Below the pieces are notes generated by a model. The model was not told where the DNA came from. It did no database searches and saw nothing but the letters and a program-made list of their open reading frames with translations. A stretch of 64,000 nucleotides of DNA from Pseudomonas sp. RIT288 (lineage in GTDB: Bacteria; Pseudomonadota; Gammaproteobacteria; Pseudomonadales; Pseudomonadaceae): positions 434,001 to 498,000 of the forward strand of contig NZ_JFYN01000034.1 of assembly GCF_000631985.1 (NCBI RefSeq), given 5' to 3'. The position numbers and the translations under genes are program-made. Positions 25,095 through 33,510 of the stretch are shown here, in pieces (the stretch's first letter is position 1; the number at the start of each line of letters is the position of its first letter).

Positions 25095-26021
25095 ATGGAT
25101 AGCAGAACCTTACGCAACCTCATGCGCATCGTGCAGACCGGCTCGTTGTCGGCCGCAGCCGAGCATTCGTGCCTGACTGTGCAAGCGCTGGCCGCGCAGT
25201 TGAACAAGGTCGAAGAGCAGTTCGGTTTCCGCTTGTTTCGTCGTTCCAACAAAGGGCTGACGCTGACGCCGCAAGGCACGGAGCTGACGCCCTACATGGA
25301 CAAAGTGCTGATTGCCACGCGACAGATGGAAGAAAAGGTCGAGGCGCTCAAGGTGCCGGGCCAGCGCACGTTGAAGGTCGCGTTGAACAACACGTTGTCG
25401 TCTGACTTCAACCGCCGAATGATCGGACGCCTGATCGAGGTGTTTCCCGATTACCAGATGGAATTCAGCTATGCCGAGTCGATGGAGAACCTCAGCAAGC
25501 TGAAGAACGAAGACTTTGACCTCGCGGTGCTGATCGGCCCGCAGCGGCCGGGTTTGCCGAGCATTGTTTTGCCGGATGTGCAGGTGCAGGTGGTCGGTGC
25601 CCATTGCGGGCAGGAAAACGATCCACTGACGTTGCTGGGCAACAAGTTTCAGGTGCGTCCTGCGGAAGATTGTCCGTATTCCCACAGTTTCCTGCGTTTT
25701 CTCGACGCCGGACTGGGCAATCACGAGAATGGTCAACGCATGGTTTATTCGTGCAGCGAAACCCTGACGCTGTCGTTGATCACGCAGATGGACGCAGTGG
25801 GCATGGTTTCTCGTGAGGCCGCGCAAAAGAACGGCCTGACGATTTTCCCCGGATTCGAGGATTTCCTCGAAGTGCGTCTGGCGGTGAACAACCCGAACCT
25901 GTCGGGGCAGGCCCTGAATGACGTGGTCGATCTGCCGTTACATGAACGAGCCGAGCGCAATGTACGCAGCCGTCCCAACCGCCACACTGAGAAAGAGGTT
26001 TTTGCTGAAATACGCACATAG
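25095..26021 (+). CDS. LysR-type transcriptional regulator
   Basis: The 308-residue LTTR has an N-terminal winged HTH (LRNLMRIVQTGSLSAAAEHSCLTVQALAAQLNKVEEQFGFRLFRRSNKGLTLTPQG) and a substrate-binding-protein-like effector domain from about residue 90. It converges on the AzlD gene and their 3' ends overlap by 84 bp, so its last 28 codons are the complement of the AzlD C-terminus. Neighbouring cargo makes control of the dioxygenase/AzlCD operon a reasonable guess, though no binding site was identified. Confidence 0.9.
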   Translation: MDSRTLRNLMRIVQTGSLSAAAEHSCLTVQALAAQLNKVEEQFGFRLFRRSNKGLTLTPQGTELTPYMDKVLIATRQMEEKVEALKVPGQRTLKVALNNTLSSDFNRRMIGRLIEVFPDYQMEFSYAESMENLSKLKNEDFDLAVLIGPQRPGLPSIVLPDVQVQVVGAHCGQENDPLTLLGNKFQVRPAEDCPYSHSFLRFLDAGLGNHENGQRMVYSCSETLTLSLITQMDAVGMVSREAAQKNGLTIFPGFEDFLEVRLAVNNPNLSGQALNDVVDLPLHERAERNVRSRPNRHTEKEVFAEIRT

Positions 26022-26255
26022 CAACGTCGGAATGGCTGCATAAAATTCCGGGCGATCGAGCTGCAGGTGCTGATCCTTGATCAACAAGGGTGTCAGGCTG
26101 ATCGCAGCGACGATCGCCACCGGCAGGTACTCCAGCGCCCGCGCAACGAATGGCGGCCAGTGCTCGGTGTTGACCTGCAGCGGCAACGCGCGTGGCAGGA
26201 AGGTCACGGCCATCATCAGCGCGACCACCAGGATCAGGAACGTTTGGTCAGGCAT
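25938..26255 (-). CDS. azlD: AzlD-family exporter subunit
   Basis: The 105-residue membrane protein has four hydrophobic segments and the AzlD landmarks TFLPRALPL and ARALEYLPVAIVAAISLTPLL. AzlD works with AzlC in exporting branched-chain amino acids and analogues. Its start overlaps the azlC stop by 22 bp. Its 3' end overlaps the opposing LysR gene by 84 bp. The 289-residue open frame covering it continues upstream into azlC in another frame and is not the real start. Confidence 0.9.
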   Translation of the reverse strand: MPDQTFLILVVALMMAVTFLPRALPLQVNTEHWPPFVARALEYLPVAIVAAISLTPLLIKDQHLQLDRPEFYAAIPTLLCAYFSKNLFLSVAVGTAAYIALGSFM

Positions 26256-26950
26256 ACACCCACTCCGCAGCCCACAAACGTGGCGATGAATACGTTGAAC
26301 GGCGAAGTACCGACCAGGCTCAGCGCGCCCATGCAGGCGACGGCAGCCGCTGCGGCGATGAGTTTGTTGCGGGTGTTGCACAGCGACACCAGCACGTAGA
26401 GCATCATCGCAGTCAGCGCGTAGTCGAGCTGATACTTGATCAGGTGCGACGCGTATTGCGCGCAGACGGCGCCCAGCAATCCGCCCAGCACCCAAGAGGT
26501 GTGGCAGAACAGGTTGAAGCCGATCAGGTAACGGATGTTGACCGGCGCACCGGTGCCGAGTTTGACGCTGTGAAACGCGAAGGATTCGTCGGTCAGGCCA
26601 CCGGCGTAAGCCCAGCGCTCCATACGGCTCAGCCCCAGTGCGCGAAGGGCCTTGGCCATGTACACCGACATCAGCATGTGCCGTGCATTGATCAGGAACG
26701 TAGTCAGCACGATGGTGGTCAGCGAAGCACCACTGGAGATCAGCGCCAGCGCGGCAAATTGCGAAGCGCCGGCGTAGACGAACAGGCACATCGCCACCGG
26801 CAGCCACATCGGCAGTCCGGCATTGACCGCCATCAGCCCGAACACGAACGACACCGTGAAATAACCGGCCACCACCGGGCTGGCTTCGGCAAACGTGCGC
26901 GATGGCTGATGGGCAGCCATCAGCGGCGCACTGCCGGACGTTTCATTCAT
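26234..26950 (-). CDS. azlC: AzlC-family exporter subunit
   Basis: This 238-residue inner-membrane permease of the AzlC (branched-chain amino-acid exporter) family has about five or six helices and the conserved FVYAGASQFAALALI, TTFLINARHMLMSVYMA and GLTDESFAF segments. With AzlD it should export branched-chain amino acids or hydroxylated derivatives. The start overlaps the acetyltransferase stop by ATGA, so it belongs to the dioxygenase operon. Confidence 0.93.
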   Translation of the reverse strand: MNETSGSAPLMAAHQPSRTFAEASPVVAGYFTVSFVFGLMAVNAGLPMWLPVAMCLFVYAGASQFAALALISSGASLTTIVLTTFLINARHMLMSVYMAKALRALGLSRMERWAYAGGLTDESFAFHSVKLGTGAPVNIRYLIGFNLFCHTSWVLGGLLGAVCAQYASHLIKYQLDYALTAMMLYVLVSLCNTRNKLIAAAAAVACMGALSLVGTSPFNVFIATFVGCGVGVCLTKRS

Positions 26951-27414
26951 AGATCCCTCTCAAATGTCCGCTCGCCGTGGGGTTCGCAAAAACCCTGGGC
27001 AGTCCAGAATCGCTTGCCCGCGAGGTTAGCATCGTCGACGAACAGAAACATCCGTAATACACCGACCCGTTTCATGTCGGACGACGCCGCTTCCACCAAC
27101 CGCTGGCCGACGCCCTGGCTGCGGTAGCGCGGGCTGACCGCGAGGTGGTTGATGGTGCCGCGACTGCCGAGCATGCCGCCGAGCACCGCACCGACGATTT
27201 CGCCTGCGACGTCGAAGGCCAGATAGGCCGTGGTGGTCTTCTGGATCAATACACCGCGCAGGCATTTGGCGTCCTGCCATTCGCAGAACGACACTTCGTC
27301 GAACTGCCGGAAGAAACGCTCCATGCGCTGCGCGTCCTTGGCGGTGGCACGTCGCAGCACCACCGGCGTCGAGCACTCGACGCCATCGACCGGGGTGATC
27401 TGATTAGCGAACAA
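26947..27414 (-). CDS. GNAT-family N-acetyltransferase
   Basis: The product is a GNAT acetyltransferase. INHLAVSPRYRSQGVGQRLVEAA contains the acetyl-CoA pyrophosphate loop (RSQGVG), and LFVDDANLAGKRFWTAQGF is the usual C-terminal motif. The substrate is probably a small amine or amino acid, given its place between a dioxygenase and an exporter. The start is uncertain. A TTG at 27414, overlapping the dioxygenase stop, gives 155 residues; an ATG at 27477 would add 21 residues but lacks a ribosome-binding site. Confidence 0.85.
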   Translation of the reverse strand: MFANQITPVDGVECSTPVVLRRATAKDAQRMERFFRQFDEVSFCEWQDAKCLRGVLIQKTTTAYLAFDVAGEIVGAVLGGMLGSRGTINHLAVSPRYRSQGVGQRLVEAASSDMKRVGVLRMFLFVDDANLAGKRFWTAQGFCEPHGERTFERDL

Positions 27415-28150
27415 TGTCGAAAGCGGTCCCGGGCCGCGAGAAGGAAATCGCCAGAATTTGCCGGTACGCCATGGCATGCGTGTGGGTGTTGCGCGCCGGG
27501 GTTACGTAGTGGCGCATATCGCGATCAAGGAAGTAGGTGGTGTCGAGAATTTCCTGGTAGGTGGTCGACGCCAATTGATGCTCGTGGATGTCGTAAAGAC
27601 GACTCTCCGCTCCCTCGACATTGTTGCGTCCCCAGAAGTGCACGCCGCTGAACGGATAGCCGTCGCAGTGAATCCCTTCCGGGGTGATTTCCAGTTGCTT
27701 GCCGGGTTTGATCTCGATGCGAATCTGATGGATCTGGCATTGCCAGATTTCATCGTGCAATTCTTCCGGCAAAACGCTTTTGTACACTTCGAAGTCGGTG
27801 TCGATCAGGCTGCGCATCACCGGCGAAGTAATCACTTCATCGGAGAAGTCCTGAAAGTGCCGCACTACACCGCCCACATAGGCGTTGTTCTCTTTCGACT
27901 GCACGTACGCGCGATGCTCGAGTTGCTTCAATTCACGTGTTTTCGGGTTGTACTCGAAGTCGCTGTAACGACGGTAACGCATGCCGGCTTCGGCCTGACC
28001 GTAGTAACTGTCCGGCTCCATGTTTTCCCAACTTTTGGTCAGTCTGACGAAGTCGGCAAAATGACCGTAGAGATTGAAGTCACCACCCTGGACGTTGACA
28101 TATTTGTCGCGCCGTAGCGATTCGCCCACTTCTCTGTTCAAAACGATCAT
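27404..28150 (-). CDS. 2-oxoglutarate/Fe(II)-dependent amino-acid dioxygenase
   Basis: The 248-residue protein looks like a 2OG-Fe dioxygenase of the family that hydroxylates free L-amino acids, for example the isoleucine dioxygenase of Bacillus. The iron triad is visible: H-x-D in EGIHCDGYPFSGVHF (about residue 167), with the distal His in MRHYVTPARN near residue 220, followed by RQILAISF with the 2OG-binding Arg. It is the first gene of an operon with an acetyltransferase and AzlC/AzlD. The start ATG follows GGAG at 9 nt; an in-frame TTG two codons earlier is less likely. Its Shine-Dalgarno lies in a predicted hairpin. Confidence 0.85.
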   Translation of the reverse strand: MIVLNREVGESLRRDKYVNVQGGDFNLYGHFADFVRLTKSWENMEPDSYYGQAEAGMRYRRYSDFEYNPKTRELKQLEHRAYVQSKENNAYVGGVVRHFQDFSDEVITSPVMRSLIDTDFEVYKSVLPEELHDEIWQCQIHQIRIEIKPGKQLEITPEGIHCDGYPFSGVHFWGRNNVEGAESRLYDIHEHQLASTTYQEILDTTYFLDRDMRHYVTPARNTHTHAMAYRQILAISFSRPGTAFDIVR

Positions 28151-28153
28151 TAC

Positions 28154-28202
28154 CAAATTCTCCGCTGCGTTGAGCGGCCTAATCTATTAGGTGGAGAATT
28201 TG
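28154..28202 (-). promoter_or_regulatory. three-way-junction leader touching the dioxygenase Shine-Dalgarno
   Basis: Read on the minus strand, CAAATTCT pairs with AGAATTTG (outer stem, up to 10 bp if it takes the SD GGAG). Inside are hairpins CCTAA-TAGA-TTAGG and CCGCT-CAACGC-AGCGG. The second hairpin and the outer stem compete for the GG of the GGAG that precedes the ATG. The structure ends 3 nt before the start codon. Likely a translational control element or riboswitch-like RNA; a DNA operator is the alternative. Confidence 0.55.
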
Positions 28203-28329
28203 CGTCCATGAGAAAGAATTTCAGGCATTTAAAGCCCTGTTTGAAACGGTACTTGAAGACGCCTCAAAACAACTTTTACGTGACAAAAACCCGGTTTTTT
28301 TACGGTTTTCGCAGAAAAGACCTCGAAAA

Positions 28330-28354
28330 AAAACCCCGAGCCAGTCGGGGTTTT
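28330..28354 (-). terminator. terminator of the oprD gene
   Basis: The stem AAAACCCCGA / TCGGGGTTTT, read on the minus strand, is followed by eight T. It lies 28 bp after the porin stop. Confidence 0.85.
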
Positions 28355-28381
28355 CTTATGCTTGTTACACCGGTTCGTTCA

Positions 28382-29668
28382 TCAGAAGATGTTGATCGGG
28401 TAGTCCACGAATACACGCACTTCGTTGCCGCTACCGTTGTAGTCGGCGGATTTCTGCGACACGCGCAGGATCGAGCTGCGCAGTTTCACGCTCAGGTCTT
28501 TCGCCGGACCGCTTTGCACGACGTATTTGACCTGGTTGAAGATCTCACGCTCGGTGCCGCCACTGCTGGTGTCGGTGGTGATGTTGTCGCCACGCACGTA
28601 AGCGAAGTTGTAGCTCAGACCCGGCACGCCGAACGCGCCGAAATCCAGGCCGTAGCCCAACTGCCAGCTGCGCTCGTCTTCCGCGTTGAAGTCCGACCAG
28701 TAGGAGTTTGCCAGGTAGATGGTGTTGCCACCGTCGCCCTGACGGAAACCCGCGTTCTGATAACCGCCGTACGGGTAGCCCAAGTTGCTGTCGCCAGTGC
28801 TGCGCTGGTGCGCCACGGTGAACGAGTGCGGGCCGGTGGCAAATGTGGCTGCCAGGCTCCAGATCTTGTTGTCCTGGCCGCCGGTGCTCTTGGCCTCGGC
28901 GTAGGACTTGTCGAGCTTGGTGCGATAGCCGTTGAAGTCCAGGGTCAGGGACTGATCCTTGTCGATCGGGAACACGTAGTTGGCGTTCACGTACTGCTTC
29001 TTCATGACGTCTTCAACGTCGGAAGCGTACAGCGCCGCCTTGAACTGTTCGGTGAACTGGTAGCTACCGCCCAATACGTTGATCGACTTCAGACCACCGC
29101 TGTCACGGCCTTCTGCGCTTTTGCGCGATTCGGCAGTGAAACGACCGGCGTCCAGTTGCAGGCCTTTGATCTCTTTGGAAGTAATCAAGGTACCGGTGTA
29201 GCTTTCCGGCAGCAGACGCGAGTTGTCGTAGTTCAGCACCGGCAGCGCCGGCATCTGGTCGCCGTAGGTCAGCACGGTGTTGGACACGCGGAATTTGACC
29301 GCAGCGCCACCCTTGGACAGGTCGTCAGCCGCGTTGCCGCTGTCACCCTGTTTGAAGAAGTCGATACCACCGGCGCCGCTACGGCCCTTGCCGCCATCCA
29401 GACGCAGTGCGTAAAGACCGAAAGCATCAACACCCACACCAACGGTGCCTTGGGTGAAACCGGAAGAGAACGTACCGATGGCCGCCTGGCCCCACTCGGC
29501 TTTATCCGGGTTGCCGTCTTTGTAATCACGATTGATGTAGGCATTGCGCAGCAGCACTTTCAGGCTGCTGTCTTCTACAAAACCCTTGGATTCGGCCTGG
29601 CCGTCAGCCATAGCCGAAGTGGCACTCAACATCCCCAGTGCGATCAGACTGATTCGCTTGTTCAACAT
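28382..29668 (-). CDS. OprD-family outer-membrane porin
   Basis: The 428-residue porin has a signal peptide (residues 1-22, ending SAMADG). The OprD N-terminus GFVEDSSLKVLLRNAYINRDYKDG and EWGQAAIGTFSSGFTQGTVGVGVDAFGLYALRLDGGKG are followed by many amphipathic strands. It ends with a strand and C-terminal Phe (YPINIF), as outer-membrane barrels do. OprD porins take up basic amino acids, carboxylates or peptides; this one cannot be assigned a substrate. AAGGA precedes the ATG by 8-9 nt. Confidence 0.93.
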   Translation of the reverse strand: MLNKRISLIALGMLSATSAMADGQAESKGFVEDSSLKVLLRNAYINRDYKDGNPDKAEWGQAAIGTFSSGFTQGTVGVGVDAFGLYALRLDGGKGRSGAGGIDFFKQGDSGNAADDLSKGGAAVKFRVSNTVLTYGDQMPALPVLNYDNSRLLPESYTGTLITSKEIKGLQLDAGRFTAESRKSAEGRDSGGLKSINVLGGSYQFTEQFKAALYASDVEDVMKKQYVNANYVFPIDKDQSLTLDFNGYRTKLDKSYAEAKSTGGQDNKIWSLAATFATGPHSFTVAHQRSTGDSNLGYPYGGYQNAGFRQGDGGNTIYLANSYWSDFNAEDERSWQLGYGLDFGAFGVPGLSYNFAYVRGDNITTDTSSGGTEREIFNQVKYVVQSGPAKDLSVKLRSSILRVSQKSADYNGSGNEVRVFVDYPINIF

Positions 29669-29750
29669 TTTGTTTTCCTTATTACGGGTTGAAACGCGCT
29701 GTGTCGAACGGCTGAAACGGCGCTATTGCACTCTTTTTTCACCCCGAAAC

Positions 29751-29790
29751 AAAAAGACCCGCCCACGGTAAAACCGTGTCGGGCCCTTTT
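29751..29790. terminator. terminator-like hairpin in the oprD leader
   Basis: A long stem with U tracts on both strands (AAAAAGACCCGCCCACGGT / ACCGTGTCGGGCCCTTTT, small internal loop) lies 83 bp before the oprD start. It may end dsbA-like transcription or attenuate oprD. Confidence 0.65.
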
Positions 29791-29832
29791 ATTATTTTGA
29801 GTCATGGCGGTTGGCCACAGGCGTTGGGCCGA

Positions 29833-29862
29833 ATCGTAGCCGCGCCCTCAATAATGTGTCAA
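29833..29862 (-). promoter_or_regulatory. candidate oprD promoter
   Basis: On the minus strand TTGACA (complement of 29857-29862) and TACGAT (complement of 29833-29838) are 18 bp apart. Just upstream lies AT-rich sequence with three AATCGT repeats (29869-29910). The oprD gene starts 165 nt downstream. Confidence 0.45.
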
Positions 29863-29963
29863 TTTCAAGAATCGTCTTTAAATAGGTAAAAATCGTCTAA
29901 GAATCGTAAATTTTGCGATAGCGCATTGCTCGGAAATGCGCTCAGCCAGTGAATCCAGCGCGA

Positions 29964-30632
29964 TCAGGCGCAGCCATCCATAGAGCACAGCGCAGGGGAC
30001 TTCCCCGCCTCTTCGACCCCAATCGCCTGCCCCAGCCACTCAGCAAAGGCTTGGGGCTTGCCAAGCCATGGGCTGATGTCGATCAAGGTGAATTGCCCGT
30101 CCTGCTCCAGCGCCAATGTCGGAAATCCCTGGCCGCCCAGTTGCGCCAAGAGTGCGCGGCTGGCTTTTACATGCGCTGTCGTATCAACGGATTTAAACGC
30201 AGCCGCAAAGGTGTCCTCGGCGTAGCCCAACTCACTGGCGAGTTCGAAAAGTACCGATTCATCGGCAATCCGCCGTCCTTCCACGTAATGCGCCGTCTGC
30301 AAACGCCCGAGCATCTGCAGGCCACGGCCGTCGATGGCCTCTGTCGCCATCACCGCTGCGATCGGCGGCGTCGAATCGAAAACCGCCGAGTGATCACGCA
30401 GCAGACCTTCGAAATACGCTTCGCCAAAGGGTTGTCCGGTGTATTCGGCGATGCGCCGGTCATGGGGCATGACGTAATCGCGCAGTTGCGGCGAAACACG
30501 CTGGCGATTCGCGCCACTCATCATTCCGCCCGCATGGGCAACGACCGGTAGCACTCGCTGCGCCGCTTGCACCAGGGGTTTGGCGCCGTAGCACCAACCA
30601 CACAACGGGTCGTAAATGTAGTGAAGGATCAT
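29964..30632 (-). CDS. cytoplasmic DsbA-family oxidoreductase
   Basis: The 222-residue thioredoxin-fold protein has its CGWC active site at the N-terminus (YDPLCGWCYGA, about residues 11-14) and the DsbA helical insert. The cis-Pro loop is GGQGFPTLAL near residue 168. There is no signal peptide, so it is cytoplasmic, like FrnE-type members. A C-terminal LCSMDGCA holds two further Cys residues. The substrate is unknown. It lies divergent from the siderophore receptor gene and upstream of oprD on the same strand. Confidence 0.9.
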   Translation of the reverse strand: MILHYIYDPLCGWCYGAKPLVQAAQRVLPVVAHAGGMMSGANRQRVSPQLRDYVMPHDRRIAEYTGQPFGEAYFEGLLRDHSAVFDSTPPIAAVMATEAIDGRGLQMLGRLQTAHYVEGRRIADESVLFELASELGYAEDTFAAAFKSVDTTAHVKASRALLAQLGGQGFPTLALEQDGQFTLIDISPWLGKPQAFAEWLGQAIGVEEAGKSPALCSMDGCA

Positions 30633-30825
30633 GAGAGAACTCCGGCAACCAATCAGGAAAATTCGATGGCAGCAGACTATTCCTCCGCGCCTGAGGGAAA
30701 AACGCCGGAATGACTCTCAGACTGTTTCGTGAATCGGTCGAATGAATCGTCTGATCAGTTTGTATCGAGATCGACATAAATTGAAACAATCTGACAGATG
30801 AACTATTCAGGAATAAATTACGGAA

Positions 30826-30844
30826 GCAAATGCAAAGCATTACC
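30826..30844 (+). promoter_or_regulatory. candidate Fur box
   Basis: The 19-bp site matches 13 of 19 positions of the Fur consensus GATAATGATAATCATTATC and has its own symmetry (AATGC-AAA-GCATT). It lies 32 bp upstream of the TonB-dependent receptor start, where iron control is expected. Confidence 0.45.
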
Positions 30845-30876
30845 ATTCGCGCGCTTGAATTTCCCCACCCTTTCGG

Positions 30877-32982
30877 ATGCGCTTTTCCATGCCTGCCCCG
30901 TTCCGCCTCACGCCCGTCACCCTTGGATTGTCTGCCTTTCTGTCCAGCGGTTTTGCTTATTCCGCTACCGAGTTGCCTGCCACCGCGATCAGCGCCGAAG
31001 AACAGGCCGAGGACCCGCGTATCAAGATCAGTAACACCGCGACCCGCACCTCCACCCCGGTGCGTTATGTGCCGCAGGCCATCGACTCGATCAAGACCGC
31101 GAACGTCGCCGACTATGGCACCCATGACATCGGCGACGCCCTGAGTGGTATTCCCAACGTCAGCAGCAGCGCCGACACGCGCTTCGACAGCCTGCGCATC
31201 CGCGGCTTCGACGCCAGCAACGACTTCTATCTGGACGGCATTCGCGACGACAGCCAATACAAGCGCGACCTGCACAACATCGAGCGGGTCGAAGTGCTCA
31301 AAGGCCCGGCGGCGGTACTTTACGGCCGTGGCAGCCAGGGCGGGATCGTCAACCGCGTGAGCAAGCTGCCCGAGTTCGGCCGTCGTTCGACCATCGAGGC
31401 CCAGGGCGGCAGCGACGACCTGCGCAGCTTGTACGCCGACCTCAGCACCGACCCGAGTGAAAACCTCAGCCTGCGCCTGAACATGGGCAATATGGATGAA
31501 AACAGCTTCCGCGACGGCGTCAGCGGCAACCGCCAGCTGTTCGCGCCGTCGATGAGCTGGCAGCTCACACCGGATCTGAACTGGCTGGTGCAATACGAAT
31601 ACAGCCGCTACAACCGCACCCCGGATCGCGGCATTCCCGGTGTGAATGGCCGCCCGGCTGACGTCGGTCGCGACACCACCTACGGCAACGATCACGACTT
31701 CATCGACGACAAGGCGCAGTCCCTGCGTTCGAAACTCACCTATGAGATCAACGACAACTGGCAACTGCGCCAAACCTTGGGGGTATTCAAGCTCGACAGC
31801 GATTTCGACAACACCTACCTGACCAGCTTCGACCCGAAAACCAACAAGGTCGCGCGCCAGCACTGGCAGCAGGATCTGGCCACCCGCAACGTCTACAACA
31901 ACCTCGAACTGGAAGGTGGTTTCGATACCTTTGGCCTCGAGCATCGCCTGCTGACTGGCGTCGAGATCGGCAGCCAGCGCCGCGATCCGAAGTTGTACAA
32001 CGCCGCGACCGGCAGAACCCCGGGCGCGCAGCCGGTGCCGTCCCTTGATCTGTTCAACCCCAACCGCGAGCTCCGTCATACCGGCAGCATGCAGGTGTTC
32101 AGCGACAGCCACACCGAAGTCGAAAGTCGCGCGGTGTACGTGCAGGACCAGTTGCGCCTGAACGATCAATGGCAACTGCTGGCCGGCCTGCGCTACGACA
32201 CCTTCGATATCGAGTCGACCAACCAGCTCAAGAACATCACTGAGGATCGCGACAGCCACAGCACCAGTCCACGCTTCGGGATTGTCTGGACGCCGTTGCA
32301 GAATCATTCGTTCTATGCCTCGTGGTCGAAGACCTTCTCGCCCGTTGGCGGCGGCCTGATCGGCATCACCCCTGGTGCTGCCGGCAATAGCAACGACTTG
32401 AGTCCGGAGCTGACCAGACAGAAAGAAATCGGCGTGAAAAGCGACTGGCTGGATGATCGCTTGAGCACCACGCTGGCAGTCTACGACCTGGAACTCTACA
32501 ACCGCCGCACCAGTGATCCGAACGATCCGACCCTGACCGTCATGACCGGCCTTCAGCGCTCGCGCGGCATCGAACTGACCGCCACCGGCAAACTGGTCGG
32601 CAACTGGTACATGCGCGGTGGCGTCGGCGTGCAAGACACCACCATCGAGAAGGACAACAACGGGCTGGAAGGCAAGCGCGTCAACAACGTAGCCAAACAC
32701 AACGGCAGCCTGTTCCTGACCTGGAAGCCGGAAATGGGCTGGTACGGCGAAACGGGTCTTACCCTGGTCGGCCAGCGTTACGCCGACAACGCCAACACCA
32801 CGGTGCTACCGGGTTATGGCCGCTGGGATGCGCTGGTCGGCTACCGCTTCAAGGACTGGGACTTGCGCGCGGCACTGAACAACATCACCGACCGCGAGTA
32901 TTACGCCTCGGCCACCAGCCAATATCAGATCCAGCCAGGCGCACCGCGCAGCGTTGTAATGACGGGCACCTATTCTTTCTGA
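30877..32982 (+). CDS. TonB-dependent siderophore receptor
   Basis: The 701-residue outer-membrane receptor has an N-terminal signal peptide (to about residue 28, FAYSA), a plug domain (VPQAIDSIKTANVADYGTHDIGDALSGIPNVS, DGIRDDSQYKRDLHNIERVEVLKGPAAVLYGRGSQGGIVN), a 22-strand barrel and a C-terminal Phe (SVVMTGTYSF). The plug sequence is of the FhuE/Fiu-like siderophore group. It imports an iron-siderophore complex with TonB energy. No siderophore synthesis or FecIR-type regulator is adjacent. An internal ATG at 30889 is an alternative start. Confidence 0.93.
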   Translation: MRFSMPAPFRLTPVTLGLSAFLSSGFAYSATELPATAISAEEQAEDPRIKISNTATRTSTPVRYVPQAIDSIKTANVADYGTHDIGDALSGIPNVSSSADTRFDSLRIRGFDASNDFYLDGIRDDSQYKRDLHNIERVEVLKGPAAVLYGRGSQGGIVNRVSKLPEFGRRSTIEAQGGSDDLRSLYADLSTDPSENLSLRLNMGNMDENSFRDGVSGNRQLFAPSMSWQLTPDLNWLVQYEYSRYNRTPDRGIPGVNGRPADVGRDTTYGNDHDFIDDKAQSLRSKLTYEINDNWQLRQTLGVFKLDSDFDNTYLTSFDPKTNKVARQHWQQDLATRNVYNNLELEGGFDTFGLEHRLLTGVEIGSQRRDPKLYNAATGRTPGAQPVPSLDLFNPNRELRHTGSMQVFSDSHTEVESRAVYVQDQLRLNDQWQLLAGLRYDTFDIESTNQLKNITEDRDSHSTSPRFGIVWTPLQNHSFYASWSKTFSPVGGGLIGITPGAAGNSNDLSPELTRQKEIGVKSDWLDDRLSTTLAVYDLELYNRRTSDPNDPTLTVMTGLQRSRGIELTATGKLVGNWYMRGGVGVQDTTIEKDNNGLEGKRVNNVAKHNGSLFLTWKPEMGWYGETGLTLVGQRYADNANTTVLPGYGRWDALVGYRFKDWDLRAALNNITDREYYASATSQYQIQPGAPRSVVMTGTYSF

Positions 32983-32995
32983 TTCAACCCAATAC

Positions 32996-33087
32996 CTGTA
33001 GGAGTGAGCCTGCTCGCGATGACTATTTAACATTCAACAGATTCGTTGGCTGTTACTCCGCCATCGCGAGCAGGCTCACTCCTACAG
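32996..33087. repeat. inverted REP pair
   Basis: Two 25-nt REP copies of the TGTAGGAGTGAGCCTGCTCG type face each other, 42 nt apart, after the receptor gene. Frequent intergenic palindrome in fluorescent pseudomonads. Confidence 0.9.
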
Positions 33088-33107
33088 TGGTTTTGTTTCG
33101 TGCATAA

Positions 33108-33136
33108 AAAAGCGCCGCCATCCCGGCAGCGCTTTT
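33108..33136. terminator. bidirectional terminator
   Basis: AAAAGCGC / GCGCTTTT with a 13-nt loop containing GCC...GGC lies between the receptor and the convergent small gene. Confidence 0.75.
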
Positions 33137-33156
33137 ACCAATCCTTGTTGTTTTTC

Positions 33157-33369
33157 TTATCCTTCCATCACAGCCCATAACGCTTCCAGCTCAGCCTCGC
33201 TGAACAGGCCAGCGGGGTAGCGCTCGATCATCATCCGGCGCGGATCAGGTTCCCTGATCTGACGCGTTCCGTTGGATTTCAAAAAGTGCGCGACAATCTG
33301 GAGCGATTCGCCGTTTACGGCCATGGGATGCAAAGTCCGCTCGCTGACTACGTTCACTTCGGCGTTCAT
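33157..33369 (-). CDS. conserved small protein of unknown function
   Basis: The 70-residue protein ends NGTRQIREPDPRRMMIERYPAGLFSEAELEALWAVMEG, a sequence type I recall only from hypothetical proteins of Pseudomonas. The chosen start (MNAEVNVVSERTLHP) follows GGGGAGAG by about 9 nt; the open frame continues 14 codons upstream. It is acidic, with no signal or membrane segment. Function unknown. Confidence 0.7.
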   Translation of the reverse strand: MNAEVNVVSERTLHPMAVNGESLQIVAHFLKSNGTRQIREPDPRRMMIERYPAGLFSEAELEALWAVMEG

Positions 33370-33510
33370 TTCAGCGCTCTCTCCCCTTTCGTCAGCGGCT
33401 AAGTTATCCAAGGTTTATGACAGAACTGTTGAAGCTCCCCCCCTCTCCCTAGTGCACTTTGTCCGATACAAGAGCTATGCCAAGGTTTCCTGTTTGTCGA
33501 CAGGCGGATA

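Noticed and set aside
25938..26807. 289-codon frame starting upstream of azlD
   Set aside because: The extra 184 codons run in the wrong frame through azlC and have no membrane segments; the true azlD start is at 26255.
30460..32700. 746-codon minus-strand open frame
   Set aside because: It lies antisense to the TonB-dependent receptor and part of the DsbA-like gene; its Val/Ala/His-rich sequence has no domain and is a high-GC shadow.
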